59,264 bases of DNA from Actinomycetes bacterium (GCA_025360225.1 JANYCN010000014.1:1-59264), one strand, 5' to 3'; shown: positions 8,033 through 17,456, counted from the first letter of the stretch. Translations and numbers: made by a program. The notes: a model not told the origin generated them from the sequence alone.

Positions 8033-9981
8033 GCGGATCGTTGGCGTTCGAACACGAGCACCGACCACCCGGGAACGCGGATCACGCCGGACGCGATCCC
8101 TGAGGGCGGCTCCCCACCAGGAACGCTGGTGTCGAGGAGGGACGAGAACGGGTCCGCCGCGATCCTCGGCGGCAAGGTGAACCAGCAGTCACCGTCATCG
8201 GCCTGCATCAGGACGAGCAGGCGGTCCTGGAGGAGGACACCGAGCGAGGAGACGTGGTGTCCCTGCCACCAGTCGTGGCCCATCTGCACGCCGTCAGCGG
8301 AGAGCCAGCACACGTCGTCTGTTCCGAGGAAGGTGTCGCGCGCCAGCTCCGGCGCCGACCGCCGGAGCGCCGTGAGCCGACGTACGAGCGCACGCATCGC
8401 CACCGCGCTCTCCGACGTGTCGCTCCAGTCGAGCCAGGCAAGCGGCGAGTCGTGGCAGTAGCCGTTGTTGTTGCCGCCCTGGGTACGCCAGCGCTCGTCA
8501 CCGGCAACGAGCATCGGGACGCCGGCGGAGAGGAACATCGTCGCAAGCAGTGAGGATGCTCGGCGCCGACGCACGTCGATGATCGCGACGTCGCTCGTCT
8601 CGCCCTCACAGCCAGAGTTCCACGACCGGTTGTGGTCGTTCCCGTCGCGGTTCGCCTCGCCGTTGGCGAGGTTGTGCTTGTGGTCGTAGGAGACCAGGTC
8701 GCGGAGCGTGAACCCGTCGTGCGCGGTGACGAAGTTGACGCTCGCGAGCGGCCCGCGGCCGGTGGTGGCGAACATCGGCTCAGATCCGGCGAGCGAGCGA
8801 GCGACGTCGGACGTTGCGCCGCGACCGCGCCAGAACTCGCGGACGTCATCACGAAACTCGCCGTTCCACTCTGCCCACGGCTGCGGGAACCGACCGACGG
8901 CGTAGCCGCCCGGGCCGGTGTCCCACGGCTCGGCGATCAGATGGACACCGGCAAGCACCGGATCCTCGCCGATCAGGTGCAGGAGCGGGGCGGCGGGGTC
9001 AAACCCGTCATCGAGGCGCCCGAGCGTCGCCGCGAGATCGAACCGGAAGCCGTCGACGTGCATCTCGGTCACCCAGTAGCGCAGCGACTCGAGGATCAGC
9101 CGCTGCACGATCGGGCTGCGCGCGTCAAGGGTGTTACCGCACCCGGTGACGTCGTCATACGCCCCGGCGTTGCCGATCGTCGCGCGGTAGTAGGACGGGT
9201 TGTCGAGACCGCGGAACGCGAGCGTGCGGCTACCGTGTCCACCTTCTGCGGTGTGGTTGTAGACGACGTCGACGAGCACCTCGAGCCCGGCCGCGTGGTA
9301 GGCCCGCACCATCTCCTTGAACTCGGAGACCTGGGCACCACCCGCACCGCCGGCCGCGTAGGCAGCGTGTGGGGCGAAGTAGCCGATCGGGCAGTAGCCC
9401 CAGTAGTTGGTACGCCCGCGTGCAACGACATCGTCCTCCGGGACGAACTCCGCGACCGGGAGCAGCTCCACGGCGGTCACGCCCAGGTCAAGGAACTCGG
9501 CGATCACGGCCTCGTGTGCCATCCCGCGATACGTGCCGCGCAACGCGGCCGGCACCGCCGGATGTCGGCGGGTGAGCCCACGAACGTGGGTCTCGTAGAT
9601 CACCGTCCGCTCGCGCGGCGTGGCCGGTCGGCGATCGCCCTGCCAGTCGAACGCGCCATCAACGACGACCGACCAGCCGCCATCGATCGCCCGAGTCCAC
9701 GGATCGATCAACGGACGCCCAGCGTCAAAGCACAGGCCCCGCCGCGGAGCATGCGGTCCGCTCGCTCGCAGGGCGTAGCGCTGTCCCGCCCGCACGCCGG
9801 GGACGTAGGCCGACCACCGATCGCCGGAACGATCGAGCGGTACGACGCGCTCGGCACCCCACGTGGTCGACAGGACGACGTCGACTCCCTCAGCGGTCGC
9901 CGAGTGGACTGCGAACCGGGCGCCAGAGTCGTCGAGGATCGCCCCGAGCGGGAGCGGCGGGAGTACGTTCTTCCGGGCCAC
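8029..9981 (-). CDS. glgX: Glycogen debranching enzyme (GH13, isoamylase/GlgX type)
   Basis: 650 residues. It hydrolyses alpha-1,6 branches left after phosphorylase action. The N-terminal CBM48-like region is followed by the GH13 barrel: DGFRFDLAATLG with the nucleophile Asp near residue 315, HLIAEPWDTGPGGY with the acid/base Glu near 349, and FVTAHDGFTLRDLVSY with the third catalytic Asp near 420. The NLANGEANRDGND loop is typical of GlgX. The start MARKNVLPPL at 9981 is plausible. The downstream methyltransferase overlaps by 4 bases. It is slightly shorter than E. coli-group GlgX, but no core piece is missing. Confidence 0.92.
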   Translation of the reverse strand: MARKNVLPPLPLGAILDDSGARFAVHSATAEGVDVVLSTTWGAERVVPLDRSGDRWSAYVPGVRAGQRYALRASGPHAPRRGLCFDAGRPLIDPWTRAIDGGWSVVVDGAFDWQGDRRPATPRERTVIYETHVRGLTRRHPAVPAALRGTYRGMAHEAVIAEFLDLGVTAVELLPVAEFVPEDDVVARGRTNYWGYCPIGYFAPHAAYAAGGAGGAQVSEFKEMVRAYHAAGLEVLVDVVYNHTAEGGHGSRTLAFRGLDNPSYYRATIGNAGAYDDVTGCGNTLDARSPIVQRLILESLRYWVTEMHVDGFRFDLAATLGRLDDGFDPAAPLLHLIGEDPVLAGVHLIAEPWDTGPGGYAVGRFPQPWAEWNGEFRDDVREFWRGRGATSDVARSLAGSEPMFATTGRGPLASVNFVTAHDGFTLRDLVSYDHKHNLANGEANRDGNDHNRSWNSGCEGETSDVAIIDVRRRRASSLLATMFLSAGVPMLVAGDERWRTQGGNNNGYCHDSPLAWLDWSDTSESAVAMRALVRRLTALRRSAPELARDTFLGTDDVCWLSADGVQMGHDWWQGHHVSSLGVLLQDRLLVLMQADDGDCWFTLPPRIAADPFSSLLDTSVPGGEPPSGIASGVIRVPGWSVLVFERQRSA

Positions 9982-10070
9982 GGTCGAACCCTACAGCCTT
10001 CGATGATCGAACGAACTGCACGGGTCGGGGTTCGCGTCGCCCCCGTGCTCCGCCGTCACGACGCCGTCTG

Positions 10071-11000
10071 TCAGATGTTCGCGGCGAACAGGTTGAGCGG
10101 CATCGTGAAGCCGACGTTCCACATTCCCGCGTCGACGATCTCCACGATCTTCAGGTCACCGGCAAGGCTGCAGAGGACGTACGCGTCAGGCCTGCTGAGG
10201 CCATGCTCGCCCTCGAGCCAGTCGATCATCGCACGCACTGCGAGGCGGGCGCCTTCCATCAGGTCATCCGCGATCCCCATCGTTCCGTGGTAACCGTGGC
10301 TGTCGCTTCGCGGCGTCAAGGCACCTGGAGAGCGCCACTGCGGGCACGGGATCGTGCGCTTCTCGAGCGTGAAGCGCATGCTCGCCCGCATCGAGCACTC
10401 GAGCGCTGCGACGCACACCTCGCCATCCCCCTGGCACGCGTGCGGGTCGCCGACGGAGAACATCGCGCCCGGCACGTGCACCGGCAGCCAGAGCGTCGCG
10501 CCCTGTTGCAGGTGGCGGTTATCCATGTTGCCGCCGCCACGATGAGGAGGGAACGGGACGTTGCGCGCAGGCTCGCCGGGGTGCGTGCCCATCGTGCCGA
10601 AGAAGGGCGCCTTCGGAATCGAGATGCCCGGTGCGAAGGGGATAGGGTCGACGTCGAGGCGGAAGGTGCGCAGGTACCCGCTCGGGAAGTCCATCGGAAG
10701 GAGCCCGATCTCAGGGAGCATCGAGCACCAGCCCCACGCTCCGGTCTCGAGGCTGAGGATCTCCACCTTCAGCGTATCGCCTGGCTCAGCTCCCGCGACC
10801 GTCATCGGCCCCGCGAGGTTGTACATCGTGTCGAAGTCAAACCGACAGTCCGCGAAGCTGCCATCGAGCGCGACCTGACCGTCACCGGCCATCGGGATGT
10901 CGTAGTGGACGACGTCGCCAGAGGCGACCTCCAGCGCCGCCATGAGATCGATGTCCCATGTGTGGTGGATCCGTGATCGATCCCAGACGTGCTCCGCCAA
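10071..11000 (-). CDS. Acetamidase/formamidase family hydrolase
   Basis: 309 residues; FmdA/AmdA-type amidases release ammonia from short amides. Family features include DRSRIHHTWD at the N-terminus, GDTLKVEIL, the metal-site-like VGDPHACQGDGEV, and DAYVLCSLAGDLKIVEIVD near the end. No ATG suits the conserved N-terminus. The TTG at 11000-10998 is preceded by a strong GGGAGGAGAG ribosome site, so I used it. Transcribed divergently from the esterase gene at 11038. Its place inside the glycogen block shows no functional link. Confidence 0.85.
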   Translation of the reverse strand: MAEHVWDRSRIHHTWDIDLMAALEVASGDVVHYDIPMAGDGQVALDGSFADCRFDFDTMYNLAGPMTVAGAEPGDTLKVEILSLETGAWGWCSMLPEIGLLPMDFPSGYLRTFRLDVDPIPFAPGISIPKAPFFGTMGTHPGEPARNVPFPPHRGGGNMDNRHLQQGATLWLPVHVPGAMFSVGDPHACQGDGEVCVAALECSMRASMRFTLEKRTIPCPQWRSPGALTPRSDSHGYHGTMGIADDLMEGARLAVRAMIDWLEGEHGLSRPDAYVLCSLAGDLKIVEIVDAGMWNVGFTMPLNLFAANI

Positions 11001-11004
11001 CGCG

Positions 11005-11014
11005 CTCTCCTCCC
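11005..11014 (-). promoter_or_regulatory. Shine-Dalgarno site fixing the TTG start of the amidase
   Basis: On the minus strand these bases read GGGAGGAGAG, four bases before the TTG at 11000. This is one of the clearest ribosome sites in the window and is the reason for choosing the TTG start. Confidence 0.7.
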
Positions 11015-11037
11015 GTGGTGACCTGACGATACCTCGT

Positions 11038-11688
11038 ATGCTCCACCGCGTGACGAGCCTCCACGCTGCTTGGCGTCGGTCATCGGGAACACCCAGCGGT
11101 GCGCTCGTGCTGATCCACGGACGAGGATCGGACGAGCGCGACCTGCTCGGTCTCGCTGACCACCTTGATCCGGCGGGACGACTCCAGGTCGTGTGCCCGC
11201 GCGGCCCGTTGGCGCTCCCGCCGGGCGGGGCGCACTGGTACGCGCTCGGCGGCATCGGCACGCCCGACCCGGCCACGTTCGCGTCGACATTCGTGGCCCT
11301 CCGCGCGTGGCTCGACGGCCTACCGCAGGAGACCGGTGTGCCGTTGACGGACACCATCGTCGGCGGGTTCTCGCAGGGCTGCGTGATGACGCACGCGCTC
11401 GGACTGATCACGGACGGCCCCGCGCTCGCGGGAACGATCCACCTCTCCGGGTTCATGCCGACGGTGCCAGGGTTCACGTTCGCACCGCAGCGCGCAACCG
11501 CGCGTCCGACGTTCATCGCGCACGGCACGCACGATCCGATCATCGGCGTCGAGTGGGGACGCGCAGCTCGTGACACCCTTGCTGCGGCGGACGCGACGGT
11601 CACCTACGACGAGCAACCGGTGGCGCACACGATCGCTCCGACCACGCTCGCCCGTCTCGCCGTGTGGGTCGGCGAGACGCTCCGCTAA
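11038..11688 (+). CDS. Alpha/beta hydrolase, carboxylesterase/phospholipase (YpfH type)
   Basis: 216 residues. LIHGRGSDERDLLGL supplies the oxyanion HG dipeptide. GFSQG contains the nucleophile Ser at about residue 112, HGTHDP the Asp at about 166, and PVAHTI the His at about 197, giving a full Ser-Asp-His triad in family order. The protein is single-domain without a signal peptide, so cytosolic. ATG 11038 or GTG 11050 could be the start; the longer one is given. It is divergent from the amidase gene and convergent with glgC. The natural ester substrate cannot be told. Confidence 0.85.
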   Translation: MLHRVTSLHAAWRRSSGTPSGALVLIHGRGSDERDLLGLADHLDPAGRLQVVCPRGPLALPPGGAHWYALGGIGTPDPATFASTFVALRAWLDGLPQETGVPLTDTIVGGFSQGCVMTHALGLITDGPALAGTIHLSGFMPTVPGFTFAPQRATARPTFIAHGTHDPIIGVEWGRAARDTLAAADATVTYDEQPVAHTIAPTTLARLAVWVGETLR

Positions 11689-11731
11689 CGGATCCTCCCT
11701 CGCACCGTACGAGCTCCGACGCGCGGCTCGC

Positions 11732-12967
11732 TCACACCTCGACGCGCTCGTTCTTCCCGACGACGATGATCCCGTTGTCGGAGATCACGAACCGCTGCCG
11801 GTCATGCTCGGGATCAACGCCGATTCGAGCGCCCGGCGCGATGCGCACGTTCTTGTCAACGATCGCCCGACGCACGACCGCTCCGTCACCGACGGAGACG
11901 CCGTGCATCAAGACGGAGTCCGACACCTCAGCGTGAGCGTCGATCCGCACCTCGGGCGAGAGCACCGACCGGCGCACCGTCCCGCCAGAGACGACGACGC
12001 CGGCGCAGACCAAGGAGTTGTAGGCGGCACCGGTGCGTCCGCCCTCCTCGAAGACGAACTTCGCCGGTGGCAGCGGATCCGGGAGCGTCAGGATCGGCCA
12101 GTGCCGGTTGTAGAGGTTGAACACCGGCGTCACGGAGATCAGGTCCATGTGCGCGTCGTAGTACGCGTCGAGCGTCCCGACGTCGCGCCAGTAGCCGCGG
12201 TCGCTCGCGAGCGCCCCAGGCACGATGTTGTCACCGAAGTCGTAGAAGTGCGCCGAACCGTCGGCGACGAGCATCGGGATGATGTTGCCGCCGATGTCGT
12301 GCTTGGACGTCTCGTCGATCGCGTCACGGCTGACGACGTCGAGCAACGCCTCGGTCGTGAAGACGTAGTTGCCCATCGACGCGAGGACCTGGTCGGGAGC
12401 GTCGGCGAGCCCGACAGCGTCGATCGGCTTCTCCCGGAACGCCTCGATCCGGGTCGAGGACGCCGCTCGGTCAATCACGCCGGAGCGCACCGCCTCCTCG
12501 ATCGGCACTCGGAGCCCGGCGACGGTGACGCCAGCGCCGCTGGCGATGTGCTGCTCGACCATCTGCCGCGGATCCATGCGGTAGATGTGGTCGGCGCCGA
12601 ACACGATCACGTGGCGCGGCTGCTCGTCGTAGATCAGGTTGAGGTTCTGGTAGATGGCGTCGGCTGACCCGGCGAACCAGTGCGGCCCGCGCCGCATCTG
12701 CGCGGGCACCGGCGCGACGTAGTTTCCGAGCAGCGGCGAGAGCCGCCAGGTGGTGGTGATATGACGGTCGAGGCTGTGGCTCTTGTACTGCGTCAACACG
12801 ACGATGCGCAGGCAGCCAGCGTTCACGAGGTTTGACAGGGCGAAGTCGACGAGGCGGTGGTTGCCACCAAACGGCACGGCTGGTTTCGCGCGATCGGCGG
12901 TGAGCGGCATGAGCCGCTTCCCCTCGCCACCAGCAAGGACCAGACCGAAGATGCCGCGATCTCTCAT
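11732..12967 (-). CDS. glgC: Glucose-1-phosphate adenylyltransferase (ADP-glucose pyrophosphorylase)
   Basis: 411 residues. It makes ADP-glucose, the committed precursor of glycogen. The N-terminus carries [16 protein letters not shown] (nucleotide loop) and [33 protein letters not shown] (metal Asp) and AFREKP follow. The C-terminal part is the left-handed beta-helix allosteric domain, with repeats such as [15 protein letters not shown] and [15 protein letters not shown]. The ATG at 12967 sits directly at the conserved start. The stop of a truncated alpha-glucosidase lies 18 bases upstream on the same strand, so the two were probably once in one operon. Confidence 0.95.
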   Translation of the reverse strand: MRDRGIFGLVLAGGEGKRLMPLTADRAKPAVPFGGNHRLVDFALSNLVNAGCLRIVVLTQYKSHSLDRHITTTWRLSPLLGNYVAPVPAQMRRGPHWFAGSADAIYQNLNLIYDEQPRHVIVFGADHIYRMDPRQMVEQHIASGAGVTVAGLRVPIEEAVRSGVIDRAASSTRIEAFREKPIDAVGLADAPDQVLASMGNYVFTTEALLDVVSRDAIDETSKHDIGGNIIPMLVADGSAHFYDFGDNIVPGALASDRGYWRDVGTLDAYYDAHMDLISVTPVFNLYNRHWPILTLPDPLPPAKFVFEEGGRTGAAYNSLVCAGVVVSGGTVRRSVLSPEVRIDAHAEVSDSVLMHGVSVGDGAVVRRAIVDKNVRIAPGARIGVDPEHDRQRFVISDNGIIVVGKNERVEV

Positions 12968-12985
12968 GCCGGCAGGGTACGGTGT

Positions 12986-13426
12986 CTAGCCCCCGGACGC
13001 CAGCGGCGCACGCAACCAGACGGTTCCTTCGCCGCCAACGGTGACGACTCCAGCGGCCGCCGCTGACCTTCCGTCCGAGGCAAGCAGCAGGGCGGCCCCC
13101 CAACTAGCCGGTAACACGACGTCGGTCTCCGTCATGTTCATCACCGAGATGACACCTCCAGCCACCCCGTCCGGGCGCCGTTCGAGCGCGAGCACGCCCG
13201 CGGGTGCATCGAGCCATCGCTCGCTGCCGAACCCGCCGAGCGCCGTCTCCGTTCGGCGGAATGCGAGGGCGGCACGGTAGAGGTGGAGCGTCGAGTCCGG
13301 GTCTCCCTCCTGCGCCTCGACGGAGAGCTTGGCCCAGCCGGCCGGTTGTGGAAGCCACGAGGCGTCGGGTGGCGACGGGCGGCTGGAGACGGTCCGGAAT
13401 CGGACAACGTTGTCGAGCCTCGGCGA
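12986..13426 (-). pseudogene. C-terminal stump of a GH13 alpha-glucosidase
   Basis: On the minus strand the open frame from an in-frame TGA (13427-13429) to the TAG (12986-12988) encodes about 146 residues without a suitable start. Its text PPDASWLPQPAGWAKLSVEA, then DPDSTLHLYRAALAFRR, then WLDAPAGVLALERR and a closing beta domain (GVISVMNMTETDVVLP) matches the last part of GH13 alpha-glucosidases. The catalytic barrel, some 400 residues, is absent: upstream DNA belongs to the divergent alcohol dehydrogenase. It lies just before glgC on the same strand. I read it as a deletion remnant, with the break near 13380-13430. Confidence 0.8.
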
Positions 13427-13500
13427 TCATAGCGCCCCCTTCACCGGTTGTCAACAACCCACCGATACCACCGCCGACGCTGATGCGCAGCCTGTCTACG

Positions 13501-14607
13501 ATGCGCACGATGAACACCCGCGAGACGATCCAGGCGGCGGTCTGCCGCGCGTTCGGCGAGCCCTTGGCGCTCGAGACGCTCCTGCTCGACGCGCCACAAC
13601 GCGACGAGGTCGAGGTCGACGTACGCGCCGTGGCGATCTGCCACAGCGACATTCACTTCGCCCAGGGCGCCTGGGGCGGCCGGCTTCCCGCCCTCTACGG
13701 GCACGAGGCCGCCGGGGTCGTGCGGCGCGTCGGTGAGGGCGTCGAGTCCGTCGCACCCGGCGACCGGGTGGTCGTGACCCTGATGCGCTCCTGCGGCGCC
13801 TGCTTCTTCTGCGCGAGAGGCGATCGCGCCTACTGCGATGCGACCTTTCGGCTGAACCGCGAAGGGCCGCTCCACACGCTCGCCGGCGAGCGTGTCGTGC
13901 AGGCGATGAACACCGGGGCGTTCGCCGAGCGGGTGCTCGTGCACGTCTCCCAGCTGGCGCCGATCCCCGCGTCGGTGCCGTTCGCCGTAGGCGCGCTGCT
14001 CGGCTGCGGCGTGATCACCGGCTACGGCGCGGTCGTCAACACCGCACGGGTCGAGCCCGGGGCAAGCGTCGTCGTGATCGGCGTCGGCGGCGTCGGGCTG
14101 AACGCCGTGCAGGGCGCGCGGATCGCGGGGGCGAACCCGGTGATCGCCGTCGATCTGTCCGACAGCAAGCTCGCGGCGTCGCACGCCTTCGGCGCAACGC
14201 ACGCCCTCCGCGCCGACGCGCCTGATCTCCCCGAGCAGGTACGCGCCCTGACGAGCGGGCGTGGTGCCGACTACGCGTTCGTCACCGTCGGCGCGACCTC
14301 GGCGATCGAGCAGAGCATGAGCCTGATTCGCCGTGCCGGCACGAGCGTGATGGTCGGCATCCCGGCGTCCGGCGCGACGATCACGCTCGACCCGGTGACG
14401 ATCTCCTCCGAGGGCCAGCGGTTGATCGGCACGAAGATGGGCGCCACCCGCCTGCCGTTCGACATCCCGGCCCTCGTCGGCCTGTACGGCACCGGCGCGT
14501 TACGGCTGGACGAGCTCGTCACAGGACGCTTCGCGCTCGCCGACATCAACGAGGCGATCGGCCAGGTCGTCCGCGGCGAAACGCTCCGCAACGTGGTCGA
14601 GCTGTAG
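13501..14607 (+). CDS. Zinc-dependent alcohol dehydrogenase (MDR family)
   Basis: 368 residues. Catalytic zinc ligands are visible as Cys47 (ICHSD) and His68 in GHEAAG. The structural zinc lobe is SCGACFFCARGDRAYC with Cys98, 101, 104 and 112. VVVIGVGGVGLNAVQ is the NAD(P)-binding Rossmann motif. The enzyme would oxidise an alcohol or a thiol-aldehyde adduct, as in class III/formaldehyde-type dehydrogenases. Starts at 13483, 13501 and 13510 are all in frame and none has a clear ribosome site. It is followed after 9 bases by the MttB-family gene, so they are probably cotranscribed. Confidence 0.87.
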   Translation: MRTMNTRETIQAAVCRAFGEPLALETLLLDAPQRDEVEVDVRAVAICHSDIHFAQGAWGGRLPALYGHEAAGVVRRVGEGVESVAPGDRVVVTLMRSCGACFFCARGDRAYCDATFRLNREGPLHTLAGERVVQAMNTGAFAERVLVHVSQLAPIPASVPFAVGALLGCGVITGYGAVVNTARVEPGASVVVIGVGGVGLNAVQGARIAGANPVIAVDLSDSKLAASHAFGATHALRADAPDLPEQVRALTSGRGADYAFVTVGATSAIEQSMSLIRRAGTSVMVGIPASGATITLDPVTISSEGQRLIGTKMGATRLPFDIPALVGLYGTGALRLDELVTGRFALADINEAIGQVVRGETLRNVVEL

Positions 14608-14616
14608 GCTGTCGGC

Positions 14617-16059
14617 ATGTTCATCAACAGGATGCCCCGGTTCGAGATCCTCTCCCCCGACGCGATCGCGGTGCTCGAACGCGGTTGGAAGCGGATCGTC
14701 ACCGAGATTGGCGTCGACATCGGCTCGCCCGAGGCGCTCGAGCACTTCCGCCGGGCCGGCCAGCGGATCGAAGGCACGATCGTCTATCCCGACCCGGAGT
14801 TCCTGCTCGAGCAGATCGCGAAGGCGCCGTCGACGTTCACGCTCCAGGCGCGAAACCATGCGCACGACCTGACGATCGGTGGCGACGCGATGACGTTCAT
14901 CTCCGTCTACGGGTGCCCGTTCGTACGCGAGGGCACCGTGCGACGCGAGGCGACGATCGCCGACTTCGACCGGCTCGTCAAGCTCTCCCAGCACTACCCG
15001 CAGATCGACTCTCCAGGGCACGTGATCTGCGAGCCAGGCGATCGGCCGCTCGACTCGCGCCACCTGGACATGCTGTCGAGCCTGATGACGCTCTCCGACA
15101 AGCCGTACTTCGGCAACGTCGTGTCGCGCGAGAACGCGCGTGACACGCTGGCGATGAGCGAGATCCTCTTCGGCAGTCGCGCTGCGATCGAGCAGACGCC
15201 GTGCCTGACGGCGATCATCAACGTCAACTCGCCGCTGCGCTACGACGGACGCATGCTGGACGCGCTGCTCGAGTACGCGGCTGCCGGCCAGCCGGTGATC
15301 GTCACGCCGTTTCTGTTGATGGGCGCGATGGCGCCGACGTCCATCCCGGCCACCATCGCCCAGCAGACGGCGGAGGCGTTCGTCGGCATCGCGCTCGCCC
15401 AGCTCGTGCGCCCTGGAACGCCGGTGATCCTCGGCTCGTTCCTCTCCGCAACGGACATGCAGTCCGGCTCGCCGAGCTTCGGCGGCCCGGAGTCGGCGCA
15501 GAGCCTGTTCGTGACGGGCCAGCTCGCCCGCCACTACGGCCTCCCGTGGCGCGCCGGTGGCGGCGGGCTGACGGCAAGCCAGACCTGCGACGCCCAGGCC
15601 ACCTACGAGTCGCTGAACACGATGTTGCCGGCATTCATGGCGGGTGCGAACGTCGTGATGCACGCAGCGGGCTGGCTCGAGTCCGGGCTCTCGACGTGCT
15701 ACGAGAAGTTCATCGTCGACATCGAGATCCTCCGCACCCTGATCGCGGAGTTCACGCCGCTCGAGGTCGACGAGGCATCGCTCGCGTTCGAGGCACACGA
15801 CGAGGTGCGCCACGGTGGGCACTTCCTCGGCGCCGCACACACCCTGACGCGGTTCCGCACCTGCTTCTACCGGCCGATGCTCTCCTCGACGGAGAACTAC
15901 GAGCGGTGGCAGCGAAACGGCAGCAAGGACACGACCGAGAGGGCCGGTGAGCACTGGCGACGCGCCCTCGAGGAGTACGTCGAGCCTGCACTTGACAACG
16001 ATGTCCGAGCTGAGCTCGACGAGTTCGTCAGCCGCCGGCGACGCGAGCTCGGAGACTGA
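14617..16059 (+). CDS. Trimethylamine methyltransferase family protein (MttB homolog, no pyrrolysine codon)
   Basis: 480 residues. The sequence fits the MttB superfamily: an N-terminal FEILSPDAIAVLERGWKRI helix, DMLSSLMTLSDKPYFGN, PVIVTPFLLMGAMAPTS, and a TIM-barrel-like run up to GAGANVVMHAAGWLES-type text. Known members move a methyl group from a quaternary or tertiary amine to a corrinoid protein. The frame has no internal TAG, so this is the non-pyrrolysine type, as in glycine betaine methyltransferases. No corrinoid partner is nearby. It follows the dehydrogenase by 9 bases; substrate unknown. Confidence 0.82.
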   Translation: MFINRMPRFEILSPDAIAVLERGWKRIVTEIGVDIGSPEALEHFRRAGQRIEGTIVYPDPEFLLEQIAKAPSTFTLQARNHAHDLTIGGDAMTFISVYGCPFVREGTVRREATIADFDRLVKLSQHYPQIDSPGHVICEPGDRPLDSRHLDMLSSLMTLSDKPYFGNVVSRENARDTLAMSEILFGSRAAIEQTPCLTAIINVNSPLRYDGRMLDALLEYAAAGQPVIVTPFLLMGAMAPTSIPATIAQQTAEAFVGIALAQLVRPGTPVILGSFLSATDMQSGSPSFGGPESAQSLFVTGQLARHYGLPWRAGGGGLTASQTCDAQATYESLNTMLPAFMAGANVVMHAAGWLESGLSTCYEKFIVDIEILRTLIAEFTPLEVDEASLAFEAHDEVRHGGHFLGAAHTLTRFRTCFYRPMLSSTENYERWQRNGSKDTTERAGEHWRRALEEYVEPALDNDVRAELDEFVSRRRRELGD

Positions 16060-16979
16060 GCCTCCCGTCCGGCCCGACGTCGAGGGGCATCGGTTCGGAC
16101 AGCTCGCCAACGAACACGCCGTCCTCGACCGCGCGCCAGCTGAACAACTACCACTCATCCCGCCAATCGAGCAGCCGTCCAGCGTAGAGGTCGCCGCCGC
16201 CGGTGATCAGATCGTCGCGTTCAAGCCGGAACGGGCCGAGGATGGCGTCGCCAGCCAGTGCCGCACTCCGCATGCACGCCCGGACGAGCGAGACGCGCGG
16301 CAGCGTGATCGCCGAGACCGATGCAGAACAGCACGCGGTAGCGCCCGCCAAGCTCGACGAGCTGCGGCACCTCGAGCTGGCGGAACTCGCCGGGCGTCGT
16401 GACGGGTGCGAGGATCTGCCAGCCCTTCATCCCTGTCGACACGGCGTGTCCGATCACGCCACGCCCGTCCGGCGGGCCGGACCTCACGCGGGCGCTGATC
16501 AGGAGATGAAAGAGCCCCGTCGCCGGATCGCGCAACGCCCAGGGGTCGCGCCAGTGCTCCTCCATCGCGCCAGCATCGCCAAGCACCTCGTACAGGAGAG
16601 GGTCGGCCTCAAGGACGAGCTCGGTGCGCTGAAAACGCACGCGGTCACGGGAGGTGGCGAGACCGATCCGCTGCTTCAGTCCACGCTCGTTGCGGGAAGC
16701 TCCCGTCGTGAACAGGTACCAGACGCCGTCGTGCTCAAGCACGCTCCCCGTCCACTACGCGAGGTCGTCGAAGCCAACGCGGCGTTCGGGGAGCGGCGCT
16801 GGCAGGTGCTCCCAGCTCGTCAGGTCACGCGTCACCGCGTGGCCGATCGAGGCGTTGTGATGGCGCAGCTCGGGATCGCCGAGCGAGCGGGGCGCGTGGA
16901 GGTAGAAGAGGGGGACCTGGTCACCGTCGACGGCGGACCAGAAGTCCCAGACCCAGTCTCCCGGCAGCGCGAATCCCAT
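16028..16979 (-). pseudogene. Decayed five-bladed-propeller glycoside hydrolase (GH32/43/68-like)
   Basis: Reading down from ATG 16979, the frame encodes a beta-propeller hydrolase-like start (DWVWDFWSAVDGDQVPLFYL, then GHAVTRDLTSWEHL). It is stopped by an in-frame TAG at 16757-16755. The same frame resumes as WTGSVLEHDGVWYLFTTGA up to a frameshift near 16255. The third frame then gives LAGDAILGPFRLERDDLI and GGGDLYAGRLLDWRDEW, a second TAG at 16150-16148, and LFSWRAVEDGVFVGELSEP to a TGA at 16030-16028. Two nonsense codons plus one frameshift mark a dead gene. Its tail overlaps the convergent MttB gene by 32 bases. Confidence 0.8.
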
Positions 16980-17030
16980 CGCTCACAGCCTACCGGGCGA
17001 GCCGGAGCCCGCTGCTGCGAGAATGCCGCC

Positions 17031-17456
17031 GTGGAGCAACGCCTCAGCCTCGTGACGCTCGGCGTGCGCGACGTCGCGCGAGCACGGGCGTTCTACGAGG
17101 CGCTCGGCTGGAACGTCACGCGCGCTCCAGCGCCCGACGTCGCGTTCTTCCAGGCTGGCGGGATCGTCCTTGCCCTCTGGAAACGCGACGAGCTTGCGGC
17201 AGACAGCACCGTCGACGATGGCGGCGGGTGGGGCGGCGTCACGCTTGCGCACAACGTCCGTTCACCAGCCGAGGTCGACGCCGCGCTCGCGAAGGCCGCC
17301 GCCGCCGGTGCGCGCATCGGACGACCAGGGGCGACGACCTTCTGGGGTGGATACTCCGGCATCTTCGTCGACCCCGACGGCCACCCGTGGGAGGTCGCGC
17401 ACAACCCGTTCTGGCCGCTCGACGAGCACGGCAACGTGACGCTGGAGCCGGCGTGA
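17031..17456 (+). CDS. VOC (glyoxalase/bleomycin-resistance) family protein
   Basis: 141 residues, starting at a GTG because no in-frame ATG fits. One vicinal-oxygen-chelate domain: LVTLGVRDVARARAFYEALGW opens the first beta-alpha-beta module, and GYSGIFVDPDGHPWEVAHNP closes the second with its usual metal-side Glu. VOC proteins include glyoxalases, dioxygenases and drug-binding proteins; nothing here tells which. It lies 60 bases before the NCS1 permease. Confidence 0.78.
   Translation: MEQRLSLVTLGVRDVARARAFYEALGWNVTRAPAPDVAFFQAGGIVLALWKRDELAADSTVDDGGGWGGVTLAHNVRSPAEVDAALAKAAAAGARIGRPGATTFWGGYSGIFVDPDGHPWEVAHNPFWPLDEHGNVTLEPA

Noticed and set aside
10003-11603. N-terminal extension of the amidase frame up to 11603
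   Set aside because: The extension runs antisense through the esterase gene and is Arg/Ser/Pro-rich; the TTG at 11000 has a strong ribosome site and the family start.
16148-16757. Two TAG codons near an MttB-family gene as possible pyrrolysine coding
   Set aside because: They lie in the glycoside hydrolase relic on the other strand, which also has a frameshift, and the MttB gene itself has no TAG. Decay is simpler.
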